DNA from: Salminus brasiliensis
Taxonomy: Eukaryota > Chordata > Actinopteri > Characiformes > Bryconidae
Direction: 5' to 3'
Length of the DNA stretch: 64,000 bases
Assembly: GCF_030463535.1 (NCBI RefSeq)
Contig: NC_132888.1
Location: forward strand, 32,944,769-33,008,768
In this document: one piece after another, positions 22,956-35,230 of the stretch
Numbering within the stretch: position 1 is the stretch's first letter
Layout of the letters: every line of letters starts with the position of its first letter
The notes under the pieces: generated by a model
Database searches by the model: none
Told to the model about the DNA's origin: nothing
The model's input: the letters and a program-made list of their open reading frames with translations, nothing else
Program-made: the position numbers and the translations under genes

Positions 22956-23682
22956 AACAAACATAATTGATTGCATGCAAGCAGAGGGACAACAGCACCA
23001 ACATCTCAGTTTAGCACAATTCCCCGTGTCCATGAACCACTGGATCTGCAACCTTTCTTTAAAGGGGAATATTAATTACCGAAAGCTAAACTAAACAAAT
23101 TACTTTTAGTCTAGACTTGAAGATTGAGACAGTGTCTGAGCTCCAAACATTATCTGGAAGGTGATTTGGGGGGCTTCATATGAACACGCTCTTCCCCCTG
23201 TTGAAAACTTCTGAATTTTGGGAACTAGTAAGAAACCAGCCCCCTCTGATCTAAGTAATCATGATGGTTCTTAATAGGAAATGAGATCAAACAGTTACTC
23301 TGGTCTTGATGTAATAAATATGTGTAAAATGAATTCTGCATCATGCAAAGATAAGGCATTTCTAGAGATGTGCTGGTGTGCTGGTAATATTACCTAAGCA
23401 TTAACTGAATGATAGATCTGCATCCATTATGACACCAAAAGTTTTGCTATCTATCTGAAATTACTTAACAATTCAGCTTGAGATGTGGTGACGTAGTGTG
23501 GCATAGTTTATGATGCTAATGATGTTCATTTGATTATATAAGTGTATATTACCTGTTAGCTACATGCATAGAGAAATGAAAGAAGCACTGGACAGCAAAC
23601 ATGTCTTGGCTGATCTAAATTTCAAATAAATTAACTCTTCCTGACTAAATTTAGGATCTTTCTCTTTTCTCTTAGTTGTATG

Positions 23683-23713
<31 letters not shown>

Positions 23714-23850
23714 TCTGTGGAGGATAGTTTTATGGCTCTTCCTGATAAAGGGGGGAAGGAAGTTAAGGAGTGGAAATAGAGATGCAAAGCTATTGCCTCA
23801 GGAGAGAGACATCACTTTACTGAGCTATGATAAGATATCAGAGTGTGGTG

Positions 23851-23881
<31 letters not shown>

Positions 23882-26310
23882 GTGTTCCCAAAACACAAAT
23901 AGTAACAACGCTGCCCATGACTTTTCCCTGTAAAATTTCATTATGTGCAGTTGCACAATGTGTTGCGAGGGAGAGATAGAGAGAGAGGTGTCGAAGAGGG
24001 CTATCAGGGCATAGGATGTTGTCATTTTTTCCTCACAAGAAAATTGCATTTCTATTAATTACATTTTACAAAGCACATTTCCTCAGCTTTATATGGTTAT
24101 ATGTTTTATACATACACTGTAAAAAGAGCACTGTGAAATGTACAGTAACTTGCCAGGAGCAATTAGCTAGTACGTTGCTGTAGTGAATTTTACAGTATGC
24201 ATACTGTACATTTAATAACAGTACCTATAAAATACTGTATACTGATTATAGTAATAATCACAGCACTGAGTTCTCTATTACATTTTGTTATCGCAGCAAA
24301 TATTAGACTAATTTAAAAGGCATTACTGCATTCATTTTAAAACTGTAAATTAAGAACCGTGAAATAATTATATACTGTAAAAACACTAACACAAAAAAAA
24401 TATTTATTGTATCATTTTATAATTATTATTTTTATAAATACATAGGTATTAAATACATTTTGTTAAAGCTGGCATAGGAAAAAAGAGTGACAATCACCAA
24501 ATGGAGCTAGCTATACACTCAGGCACAGGCACACGTTTACTCAGTAATGTTACTCCTACACCAAACTGATGAAGTCATCAACTAAATGTCAGAAGATAGC
24601 AAAATTGATTGAGGATATGTTACTGTACTGTATCAAGCGCAGCACTTAAAGTCTAAATCTAAGAACTGAGTGTTTAATGTTTTTCACTTTCTTTAATAAA
24701 TCTGTTTCAGTACAGTCTGCCTGCAATAAAAAATATTGTTATTTTCATTTAAGAATTCATTCATTTGTGTATAGACTAATTTACTCACATATACAGTATA
24801 TGTATGCAATAGTTTAATAGGTCAGGATTCTCCTGATGTTCTTTGGGTTCAGCAATTGTAAATCACTGATATTTCTTAAAAAAGAGTATATTGCAGGCCT
24901 ATTCTTAACTGTGATATTGAGGGTCCACCAGTATTTAGCTGTAAATAGTAAAACGGCAATAGCTTCTGCAATAGCTGATGAGCTACAGTCAGTCATTGGA
25001 ACTTTACAGACTGATCGGACATGGTAAGTGCTTCTGACAAACTGGCCAACAAGTGTATGTACAAAGTAGGTATACCTACACTTTACATACAACGTAGAGT
25101 GTGTGTGTCCATGTGTTTGTATTTAGGATCATTACGAAAATATATTAGACAGTTTATATGCATTGAATTCATATTTACGTATGTGTCTATTGACAGTCCT
25201 GAAGTGGGTTTACCAGTATGTTTAATTATTGTAGGACACTTGCTATGTTGTGCATTGTCCAGTGGCAGTTGAGCGACGTAGGGTTGATTGACAGCTGAAT
25301 AGCTGACTATTGCATCAAGAAGTGGCACACAAATCTACAGTTCTGGTCGTAATAAGTGTATGTGTGTTTAAAAAAAACAATGCGAAAACAATTATTCACT
25401 TGTGTGTGCACATTTCAGTTTGAGTGTATTATGTGTGTGTGTGTGTTAGAACCCCTACAGAGAGAGAGGTCGTGTAATGTGGTAATGTCACATTCCAGAC
25501 ACACTCGCCACGCGACAGCAGCAATATGATCCACAGAGCAGAACACCAAACACAAACAAACACACACACATAGAGATCACACTTATGTGTTCAGTTGGCC
25601 TCTGTCATTCTCCATCTCTCCTTTTCTCAATCTCTTCCTCCTCCGGATCAACTGCAGTTACCCTTTCTTTAACCTCTCTCCTTTGTTCTTTCTCTTTAGT
25701 GAGTCTAAAGGATTGCACAACTCAGTCATCTTCTAACCTGAATTCCACCCCAATAATATCTGATGACAATAAAGTGTTTGAACCTTTTATCTATTTTGCT
25801 TTTCCTTTTATCTCTATGCTCAAAAGTATGACTTTGTCTAATTATATAAAATACAAATTTGATTGTAAATAAAAATATAAACATAATGTGTAATCCAGAC
25901 ATTTATACTGTTATTACTGTTCATTTAAAGCATAACTACAAAAAGTCATCTCTTTAGACCAGTGATCTTAATCTAATTAAATAACCCTGTTAATGAAGAC
26001 ATTCAGGGGCATCTGAATTTTAGAGTGTGTTTTTGTAAGTGTGTTGGATCTGGGCTTTCAAGGGCTAAGACATCTGTGTGCAAAGACATCTTGTGGAGAG
26101 TAAAGACCAGCTTGTGTGGTCGGATCCCACAGAACAATGACTGTAGCACAATTTGCTAATTGTGCTGGCTATGATAGGACGGTATCAGAAAGCACAATAA
26201 ACAGTTGATTGTAGTTTGCTTTGTATGTGTTCCCATGCCGACCCCTGTCCACCACTGAAAGAAATTTTATTTTGTTTGTTTGTTTTTTTATTCGCATCAT
26301 GTGAGCAGCA
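22955..26310. other. Gene-free intergenic DNA
   Basis: CA and GT microsatellites lie at 23682-23710 and 23849-23872. About 24113-24300 starts tacactgtaaaaagagcact and has repeated tactgta motifs, probably a small MITE. 25490-25540 is a short GC-richer patch. No gene was recognised. Confidence 0.4.
23682..23872. repeat. Pair of CA and GT microsatellites in inverted order
   Basis: (CA)n at 23682-23710 and (GT)n at 23849-23872 lie about 140 bases apart and are complementary to each other. Confidence 0.9.
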
Positions 26311-26600
26311 TGTGCGTTGCATACCTGGAGAAAAGGTGGCACCAGGATGCACTATGGGATGAATGGCAAGTGTGATGCTCTGGATATTATTTTGACATGT
26401 ATCATCTACCTAAACATTGCTGCAGACCAAGTATACTCCTTCATGGCTGTGGTGTTGTCTGATGGCAGAGACTTCTTTCAGGAGGGTAATGTTCTTTGCC
26501 ACACTACAAATTTCTTAGACCTCCATCCGATTGAGCAGGCCCCACCTCACAACTTAAAGAACATATAGGATCCGCTGCTCCTCGCTGATCTCGGTGCACG
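26310..26600 (+). mobile_element. DNA-transposon transposase relic (Tc1-like)
   Basis: Reads as a decayed transposase end: accaagtatactccttcatg, then ctttgccacactacaaattt and ctccatccgattgagcag (compare the usual N-P-I-E-H ending of the DDE region). Stops and gaps make it non-functional. Confidence 0.55.
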
Positions 26601-28390
26601 ATACATTGTAAACATTCAAGACATACCCATTCGTTTCCATTCCCCTAAACCTTATAAAAAGTTCATATGGTGTCTGCCCCCTTCCTGATGTTTTCTTTTG
26701 TGGCACTTGTCGAAGAGAATGTTTTTAGATCTTTCAACAAACTGTAACTGTAAGACAAAGGGCTTTGCCTTTCTCTTTTGAATCATTGTCTCACTGTAAG
26801 TTGATTGCTAGCAGCTCATGCACAGAAGCACTGGAGGAACAGACAGTCAATTCACGGGTCCATTGCTTAGCCTCTATCAATATGTTTGAATGTTGATTTG
26901 GTGTTCGCACCGCGGAATTCAGTATTAGCTTTTTTGGGGAATTCTTTTGCAAATGTGAAATGAGCAATGATATTACTTTTAGTCAGACATGCTTTTTTTG
27001 CCCCTCTTCTTTTCTTACTGTGGAGTCATAAACACGAACCTTAGCTGAGGCTAGATAGACCTGCAGTTCCTTGAATGTTGATGTTGGTGCATTTTTATTT
27101 CCGATTGCATACGTTTGGCAGATGAACATTTATTGTGTAATAGCCAGAAAAAAATCTTTATTTTACTACTTACGTGATGGAACCTTCAGTATGGTTTTAC
27201 ACTCTGAAGAATGACCTGCATTCAAGCCTGGCTGTGCCCAGGTTTGCGATTTGTGCTTAGCTAAATCACATTAAAAGTCGAATTTAGGTTTAATGTTTGA
27301 GTAGCTAAGGGGACAATTAACCTTTCATACAGCTGATTTGCATGTTGGATTACTTTGTTCCTTGAAGAAATAAAATAATAATAAAATGTTTGTCTTTTCT
27401 GTGATTACAGTTTGTTTAAATACTCAAAGTCAACAACTTTGCAAATATGCAATAAAAATCAGGAAGGCACAGACAAACCTCGAATGGATTAGGTGCCATA
27501 AAGGAAAGCTTTTTTATGGCACTCTATGTGGAAATTAGGCTGCACAAACAGGGTGTTCTGAATACATTGTTTAAAAAAATGTCACAAATAGCAAATTCAC
27601 ATATCTGCCAGTTCATTAACAATAATCAACCTAGACTGTGTTTTGAATGCATGACAGCCAATCAAAACAGAGATATTGCCATCCTGCTGAATTTAGTACA
27701 CATCTCTACATCATACTTTATATGCAGTCAGCCTAGTGTGTGTTTGTGTGTGTGTGATTACCCTAGCCTCACTGCCATAGACACACATTAACCATTAAAC
27801 CAGCCTGCCTGAATTTCATCGCACACACTGGCTTATACATGATGTATTACTCCAGACCAATTAAGGAAGATGGGGAGAGGGCACCCTTAATTAGAGAGAC
27901 ACACACTGCCTGGTCAAACTTTAACACTTCATTTATAAAGCTTTTTTTCATACGCTTCAATTGCGGCTCAAAGTTGCCATGGTGAGGGAAGGGTGGAGGA
28001 TTGGTCGCCAGGCATCCCCATTCTTACAAATAAAGGGTATCTGGGAGACAATCTTGGTTTAGAAACTTTAGATTGTGCATAGGTTCTTTCTCTTAACCAT
28101 AGCATGTTTATTTCTTAAGGGTGTGAGTGATTATAGCAGGCCAGAGTATGTTGAAGTCCTTGGCAATGCTGTAATAACTTCCGAGCAGAGTAGCAGCAAA
28201 TGGCCTGTCTTTGCCACAACTTATAAAACTGTAAAGTGGCATGTTGAAGGTGTGCTATAGGCACTGCAATTGAATTTATTGTATTATTGCAGAAAATTGC
28301 CAAAGCTGTGGTCAGATGCGTATATACATTCATCGTGGACATGACTATCATGGCAGTATGGTCTTTCAGTTAAATATTTGTCCCTTTCTG
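26600..28390. other. Intergenic DNA, possible conserved noncoding patch
   Basis: No gene was seen. 27830-28000 has several TAAT-type homeodomain-like sites (gaccaattaagg, cccttaattagag) around ordinary-complexity sequence and may be regulatory. This is only an impression. Confidence 0.25.
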
Positions 28391-28394
28391 AACA

Positions 28395-29115
28395 GACGCT
28401 TTTGGTCATTAACAAGCTTTTGGCAGAATTCTGTTTGGATATGTGTCCTCTCCTCTTGGGCCGACTAAGCGCAGTCCACACATTTTCACTAGAGTTGAGG
28501 TCAGTACTGTGCTTTTGTTAGCCTGCTTTATTCAATCCACAATCACCTTTGATGTGTGTTTGGGGTCATTGTCCTGTTGGAACAACCAAATGTGTCCAAG
28601 TCAGCTTGTGTCAGTTGTCTAGTTGATGGTTTGGGGTTATGCTGGAGAATTCAGAGGTAGTCCTATTTCATTATTCCATCTACTTTGTGCAATGTGCCAG
28701 GTCTACTGGCAACAAAACCGCCCCAGAGCATGAGGCTACTATCACCATGCCTAACCCCCTGTGAAGTCTTAACATTCTGTATACTCCCCTTGTTCCAAAG
28801 GTCAAAAATGACCCGAAGACTATCTAATTACCCTGGCAGTGTAGAGCTTCCATGGAAGTACGAACATAGGTGATGTTTCACTGTCTAATTTTGGGATCAC
28901 TCTAGGAAACTGAAAGCTCAAAGCTAAAAAAAATATTTAGGGTGTTTTCTCTGCTGTTAAACTTAGTGGTAGTTGAATGCCTGACCTTTACTCCAGCAAA
29001 CACACCTCTGGTCATTGTGGTGTGTCATGGTCTCATGTGACCATAGTATGCTACTGCAGAAGGCTTTTTCTTTGTCCATATGGCTTGTATGTGTTAATTT
29101 TGGAGCAGGGGCTGT
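28395..29115 (-). mobile_element. Tc1-like transposon relic, reverse orientation
   Basis: Carries the reverse complement of Tc1 transposase landmarks: ggggtcattgtcctgttgga at 28562, ggcaacaaaaccgccccaga at 28708 (the G-C-F-A-A region) and ggtctcatgtgaccatagta at 29028 (the D-E-T region). Deletions and stops throughout. Confidence 0.8.
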
Positions 29116-29329
29116 TTTGGAACAGTTTGAACAACTATTTTCACACCATTAGAATTATTCATCTATATGGACGTGTGTATATTCTTGACCCTATTTGTTT
29201 ATCTGTGACCCTGTGTTATGACAACAACATTTTTTCTATTAAAAATGTATGTTGTACATTCATTTTGCCCCAGAAAAAGGACAGTTCAAATAAATCACTG
29301 TATTACCCATTAAAGAAACATATCAACCT

Positions 29330-30150
29330 GTACCAATCAAACTTTATTTAAATAGCAATTTTCAGACATATCAAATTGAAATTCCAAGTCCTTTACAAGT
29401 GATTGACAAAGCATTAAAATATGTTTAAAAACAATAATTACAAACTAAAAATACAAAAAATAGAAAAGATACAAACAATACAAATTAAATTTATATTATA
29501 TAAATGTAAATCTATGTAAATAGTTACTTGAATAACATGGAATGAAAAACAATAAATTCACAAATAAATTTTAGAATAAAATAAATAGTAAAAGTAAATT
29601 AAAAATAACTGAAAACTAAAACAACACTACATAAAATACAGACTGAATAAGTAGGTTTGTAATTTGCATTTAAAGATGTCAATATTTTCAGCTCGTCTCA
29701 GCTCTACTGGAGGGCTGTTCCAGAGGTTTGGAGCGAAATAGAAGCACTATCACTAAAAGTTTTTGTCCTGCTAGGCATCGTAGGATCTAAAGAATATTAC
29801 TGGATCATAAACCAACAGCATTTTTTAAATGTCTGGTGCCTCATAAACTTATAAATGATTTTTAAAATCAACAAAAAGACTAGCAGGTAGTAAGCCCACT
29901 GATCCAGTGTAGTGTTTAGACCAGAAAGAGGAGCAATACAGTCCTTCCGTATCGCTCAGAAAGATAAATGACATTGCTTTATAGAAGTTCTTTAACATCT
30001 CGACATGGCTTTCTATAGCAGGATACACCCAAAAGAAAAACTACATGACAAAATTTTTGGGGCGCAGTTGATTGTGAACTAATCCCCACCCTGTTATGAG
30101 ACTGCAGTCTCCAGCAGTTAGCGTAATGTCTATTAGAGGAGACAGAGGTA
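29330..30150 (-). mobile_element. LINE 3' end relic, reverse orientation
   Basis: Begins with caatcaaactttatttaaat, the reversed 3' end common to fish non-LTR elements, and continues with agctctactggagggctgtt ccagaggtttggagc near 29700. No coding frame remains. Confidence 0.6.
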
Positions 30151-31740
30151 GTGGGCTATTAGCAGTATTTACAGTATGATGGTATTGGGTGGTGTACTAT
30201 GGGTGATTGATTTGATGGTAATAGTGTTGAGTTGATGAGTGATAGCAGGGGGTCTGCAGGGATTATGTAGATCTATTCATACCTGTCATTAAGGGTTAAT
30301 AAATAGCTGTCAAAGAAGTCTCTGTATGTGCGTGTGGGTGCATATCTGCAACTGCTGTGTAGTCACGTGCTTGCAAGCGTGTGTGTACAGGCTGGTTGGA
30401 TTCACTGTTAATGTTATACTTTTCCTATTTTACTTAGTAAGCCAGGGCAATTTTAGTGTACACAGGAAGGCACTTAGAGCCAAGGGGACTTTTGATTGCA
30501 TGGTGCCACATAAATGAATACACTAACCCCCTCTTTTTTGTATTAATAATAACAATTATCAATTAGTCAACCAAGCTTACCATGTTCTGGCAAGGGTAAA
30601 TGCAACATAAAGTTTTTTAGAATCAGTATTTGTTGCTCCTGTGCTCCCCCTACAGTCGGGAAGTGGAATTCATGCTTTGATCCCCCCTCAGGAAGGACAT
30701 ACACACATTTCTTGACTTTTGAGAGATACAGAACTGGCACTGAAAGTGAAGGAAGCATGTGGACTGTCGCAGTAGAATAATATCACAGAGTTTTTACACC
30801 AATATGACTCTGGCTATGCAACTTCACCAAAGTTATTTAAACATATACAAAACATTTGATTTTATACTTTCAAGGTACTACTCTTGAAATCCAGGCAAGT
30901 TTTGTTTTCTTTATGAAAAAAATCTCTAGCCAATTAGACTCTCATTAGTTGATACATCACACACACCATTAAAAAAGTCTAATCCATTTATTAAATCCAG
31001 GGATGGATTACTGACCGGGCCAGTGGGGCCAGTAGGGCAAATGATAGCCAGAAAGGGCCTCCCACAATACCTCAAAAATTGCAACAGTTCACTGTAGTGC
31101 AATGTTACCTCCCTCCTGCAAATATAAAGCGAACAATATGCCCCCTTAAGAAACAATTAAACACACACATTAAAAAAAACACACATATGAAAGTTTTGTG
31201 CATAAGATATTTTACATTACTCTAATAATTTACACTAGTTCTGCACTGCCTAATGTGGAATGGAAAATTCCAGTAAGAAGCTGGAGAATAACTCCAGTCT
31301 TGTTTGTGCAGCCTTTATTTGTTGCCATAATGTTTTGAAAGTCATAAAAAAGTAGCAGAAATTACATTTCCACATGGCCCATTAAATTGAGTCTAATGAC
31401 GCCCCAAAGAATCGTTTCAAGCATAATACACACTGATATCACTATGACAAGTTAAATAATGCTTTTTCAGATGCATGACCCCTAAACCATTTTAGTCTAG
31501 ATAAAAAAAAAAACATAATAAATCCCTCTTACACTGAGTGTGATCTGATGCAGACTAACAAGAGGAGCGCATCAAGTGCTCATAGGAGGCGCTTTTAAGC
31601 ACCCTTTTTGGGCAAGTTCAAAGAAATGGAACACCCTAAAGTCTTGCACACATAGCGGCCATGTGCAAACGAGGGGTGCGGTTGCGAATGATGGGACAGG
31701 GCCATCCATTGTACCCTATTACAGTGCACTGAAAATATAG

Positions 31741-31741
<1 letters not shown>

Positions 31742-31802
<61 letters not shown>
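31742..31802. repeat. (TA)n microsatellite
   Basis: About 30 TA units, followed by more TA-rich sequence up to about 31840. Confidence 0.95.
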
Positions 31803-31806
<4 letters not shown>

Positions 31807-32374
31807 AATATATATGAAAATATAGAAATATATACTATATAGTGAATAGGGCACAGCTTCGGACTCAGCTCTTGTAATTCGTGACCCTGTGTCGCTAATC
31901 AATTTTGTCGTGTTCACACCACAATAGTTAAAAGTTGATGACTGTGATAGTTGTATACTGTTAACTTGGCAAGTGTCTTTCCAATGAGACGCATGAGAGA
32001 AGGAAAAGGTAAGAAGAAGAAAAAAAGTAAAAGCTTGGTCAAACATATGCCCTTGGATAAGACGGCTTATCAGGACTTGTAAAGTTCTTGCCCACACACT
32101 GTGGGTTAATGCTAGACTTTTAGCGCAACTGAATAAACTGATTTGAAGATAATACACTTTGTCTATGGTTTGTCGATGGAATTATTTTGGGGGCTAAAAG
32201 CAAGACCCTGCAAAAAAATAATTAACATCTAATTATATTCATTGTAAATAAAATAATGAGGTGTAATATGACACAACAGTGAGTTCTGAAGATTATGTTT
32301 CAGCTTCATTATTTATCTAATAACCCCTTTATGATCAGGTAAGTCTAGCGGGTTGTAAGAGCCCATTACTTCTC

Positions 32375-32800
32375 TCTCTCTCTTTTTCTCTCTCTCTGTC
32401 TCTCTCTCCCGTTACCCATTATTTTCCAGACTCTTGCATCACCCCAACCTGCTCTCTTCCTTTCCCTTCCAATCTGGTGGGCATCTGCAGGGGGCTTAAC
32501 CGTGTCATTAAGGATAGACCACTCACACTGCTCCTCCTTGGCTAGCTTCGGTGCCCCAACTTTCCCTGCCATCCCCGGCTCCCTCGGGGCAGAATGGGTA
32601 GCACCAGGCTAAGCGAGGGAGGTATGGAGGGGTGGAAGCATTCCGTTTTATTTTCCCCCCCCGGGGGGGTGCGGCCCACCTCAGACCTACGGGGCAGATC
32701 GGGGAGGGAGTCTCCCCTGGGACCCGGAAGCCCCCTTCTTTTGTCTTGACGGGGCGGGAGAAACAGTCAATGAGCTAATGGCGAGAAAAAGAGTGGGAGG
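32375..32800. other. GC-rich noncoding island, possible regulatory element
   Basis: A CT-rich lead is followed by about 400 bases of complex, GC-richer sequence between AT-rich flanks, with a C/G palindrome ccccccccgggggggt near 32657. Open frames are short and show no domain. A conserved enhancer or an old promoter is possible. Confidence 0.25.
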
Positions 32801-33299
32801 GAAAGAGCGAAAAAAGGGAGGGAAGGTGAGGGACAGGTGTGAAGGAGAATGACAGGTTAGGGTTATCTCTGTGGTAGGAGTATCGGGGAAGAATAGGTAT
32901 CCGATCTGAGTACCTGGCAGAGGTTACTTATTGTCAGATTAAGCAAGGCTGTAGTAGATATGCTTTAAGGTTTCTAAAGCCATTGTAAAAGAGGAATTCC
33001 ACCACAGTGTCTGATTAGAAATTAATATATATGTGAAAACAAAGTCATTTAGGGGTGAAAAGTGGCATTCTGCTGAAACTTCCTGAGTCAGAATTGTTTA
33101 TCGAGGTGGTTAATATTAATTAAACACAGAATGCTAATATATAAAACAGTCAGAAAAATGCCTGATAGCTGAGATACAGATACAGTAGCTTTAAGATAAG
33201 CTTTTGTACTGAAATTAATGTTCATATTCCATTCATTCAGTGGTACATGCAGGCCTTTTAAATGCAACTTTTATTTTCATTTACCACAAAATTTCTATT

Positions 33300-33895
33300 A
33301 CAGTAGCAAAACTTTGGACACCCTGATAATAATTGATGTTACTGTGAATTGTTAAGAAGTGAGTAGAAGATGAACTGATCTCCACAATGCATGCATTTAA
33401 TGACCAAACATTCAATTTAACATTAGTTTATTTAGAATAGTCTGAATAGTCTTTTCTTGTACAACTTTGGAGTGGAAAAAAAAGAAAAGGAGCACCATGC
33501 AAAAGTTTTGGCACCCCTTTGGGCACCCAATGTCTCAGACCTTAATTAGCCTGTTTGGGCTTTGGCGTGTTTACAGTCATTGTTAGGAAATGTCAAAGCT
33601 TTTAAACACTCTGACTCCTCAAAGCACTTGTCTCATCAATCATCAGCCAGGTAGCTACCCAGCACTAGGGAAATGTAAACATGTAATACCCACAAATCAG
33701 GAGAAGGCTAACACAAAGAACACGGATTTGATTAAACGACAGCAAATTCTACAAGCCAACATCATACTGTCCGTAGGAAAACTGGAGATTAAAAGAGGAT
33801 GGCTTCCACAGCAGCATAATGACAATGGACTACCTCATGAGGCACAAGCTGAAGGTTATGCAATGGACCTCATAGTTCTCAAACTTTTGACTATT
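33300..33895 (+). mobile_element. Tc1-like transposon relic
   Basis: aaaactttggacaccctgat at 33307 and ccatgcaaaagttttggcac at 33496 are element-end sequences. The end near 33804-33890 reads as a broken transposase (cttccacagcagcataatga ... atggacctcatagttctc). A matching end sits in reverse at 43620. Confidence 0.65.
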
Positions 33896-34175
33896 TAATA
33901 AACGTGACTTCTTAAATCTTAAAAATCAGTGGGTATCCATAACAAGGTGTTAAGTGTGTTCTGTGTTTTAACTTTACTACAGTAGCTTTTCTTGATGCAC
34001 CTAAGGCAGCTTTTGCAGCAGTCTGTCCCCCAGTCTACTTCTAGTAAACTTTGTTAATGGTTTAAACACAGGACATACTACTTGTCTGAGATTGCAAATG
34101 TATCTGTTAATTCATGCAACAGAGTTTAGGATGTTACCTTTAACAAATTAAGCAACATCATTTACTTAGCGATTG

Positions 34176-34188
34176 TTTATTGTTTATT
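34176..34188 (-). promoter_or_regulatory. gmnc: Likely gmnc polyadenylation signals
   Basis: On the minus strand two AATAAA hexamers occur in close succession (34183-34188 and 34176-34181), about 250 bases past the gmnc stop codon. Confidence 0.5.
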
Positions 34189-34438
34189 CTAACAGAACAG
34201 ACAAATACACTCTGTCAATCACATATCAATCAAATCACACTCACACTCACAAACACGTCTGTCATAATAATGTCATCTTTAATTATGGTTGATTCGAATG
34301 GGCATTTCATTAGTTTCCTCTCAGCTATATGGTTTCATGTCTCATCATTGTTATCAGGAACACTCTGCAAGACATACAACAACAGAACCTCGAAAATGTG
34401 CTTTGTCCTTTAACATCACTGTCCATTACTCCTTCATT

Positions 34439-35230
34439 TTACGAACACTGCTTAGGCACCCAGGTAAAGTTCCATCCACCTTGTGAATCTCTTCGGGTGA
34501 AAGCCTGTCCTTGTGGGAAAGTGTGTGTCTTTACACTGCTCTGTGGACTTAAAGACATGCTAAATGCTAAGTCTGTTCTGCTGCGTGTTGCACGAGGTGT
34601 GGAGAACTGCACACTTTCACCCCCTGCTGGACTGGGGGAACTGTGACTGTTATAGAGCGGGCCTGAGCTTGTACTGTGCAAGCGCTGAGGGGTTGAAGCT
34701 GCCCGAGGAGGAGTGAAGAGTCCAGTAGGAACGATAGCTGGCAGAGAGCTGACCATGGACCCTGTAGATGTGACCGTGTACAGAGGCGAAGGGTCAAGGG
34801 TTGAATACTCTGTGCTGGTGTCCATGCTGTGGTTGAAGCTGCTGGAAGAGTCAATGACACTGCCATATTCGCAGTGGTTGTTAGCATCGGGACTGCAGAC
34901 AGTGCTGTCCCTTGCTGCCGGGCTGAAGTGGTCAGTGCTGGGCACTGGGGAGTTGAATGAAGGCGTGTAGTCAGTCGTAGGGCTACTAAAGCTGCTGTCT
35001 GGGTCAATGGTGTCCTCGTCCTGTAGTCCCAGGGTCTCCAAGATCCAGGAGTCCAGTGGGGGGGTGGTGGCCAGCTCTTCAGCCGAGCAGAACTCCAGAG
35101 ATAGGTTTCGGCATACCCGCTTGCCCTCGCTGCCCTGCAGCAAACGACTCAGGTTAAGAAAATCGCCCTCCTCGTTTAGAGTCCTCTTCCTTTGCCTTGT
35201 GTCTGAGCTTCTCTGGTCAGAAAGAAGTCT
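34439..35230 (-). CDS. gmnc: gmnc coding exon 5 (C-terminal)
   Basis: Acceptor ccttctctcatttag. 263 codons then stop. Carries a basic stretch (R-Q-R-K-R) just after the coiled coil, which could serve as a nuclear signal, the long Ser/Thr-rich segment, and the conserved terminal region with S-V-K-T-H-T-F-P-Q-G-Q-A-F. Confidence 0.93.
   Translation of the reverse strand, partial: RLLSDQRSSDTRQRKRTLNEEGDFLNLSRLLQGSEGKRVCRNLSLEFCSAEELATTPPLDSWILETLGLQDEDTIDPDSSFSSPTTDYTPSFNSPVPSTDHFSPAARDSTVCSPDANNHCEYGSVIDSSSSFNHSMDTSTEYSTLDPSPLYTVTSTGSMVSSLPAIVPTGLFTPPRAASTPQRLHSTSSGPLYNSHSSPSPAGGESVQFSTPRATRSRTDLAFSMSLSPQSSVKTHTFPQGQAFTRRDSQGGWNFTWVPKQCS

Larger units (their letters stand above)
30150..33290. 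other. Intergenic DNA with a TA tract and a GC-rich island
   Basis: 31010-31100 (ggccagtggggccagtaggg) looks like part of an interspersed repeat. 31560-31740 is an unassigned moderately complex patch just before a TA tract. 32390-32780 is listed separately. No gene was called. Confidence 0.35.

Noticed and set aside
31636..32157. 173-codon minus-strand frame
   Set aside because: A large part of it is Ile-Tyr repeats from the TA microsatellite; the rest has no domain.
34567..35007. 146-codon minus frame overlapping gmnc exon 5
   Set aside because: It is an alternative-frame shadow of the gmnc coding exon.
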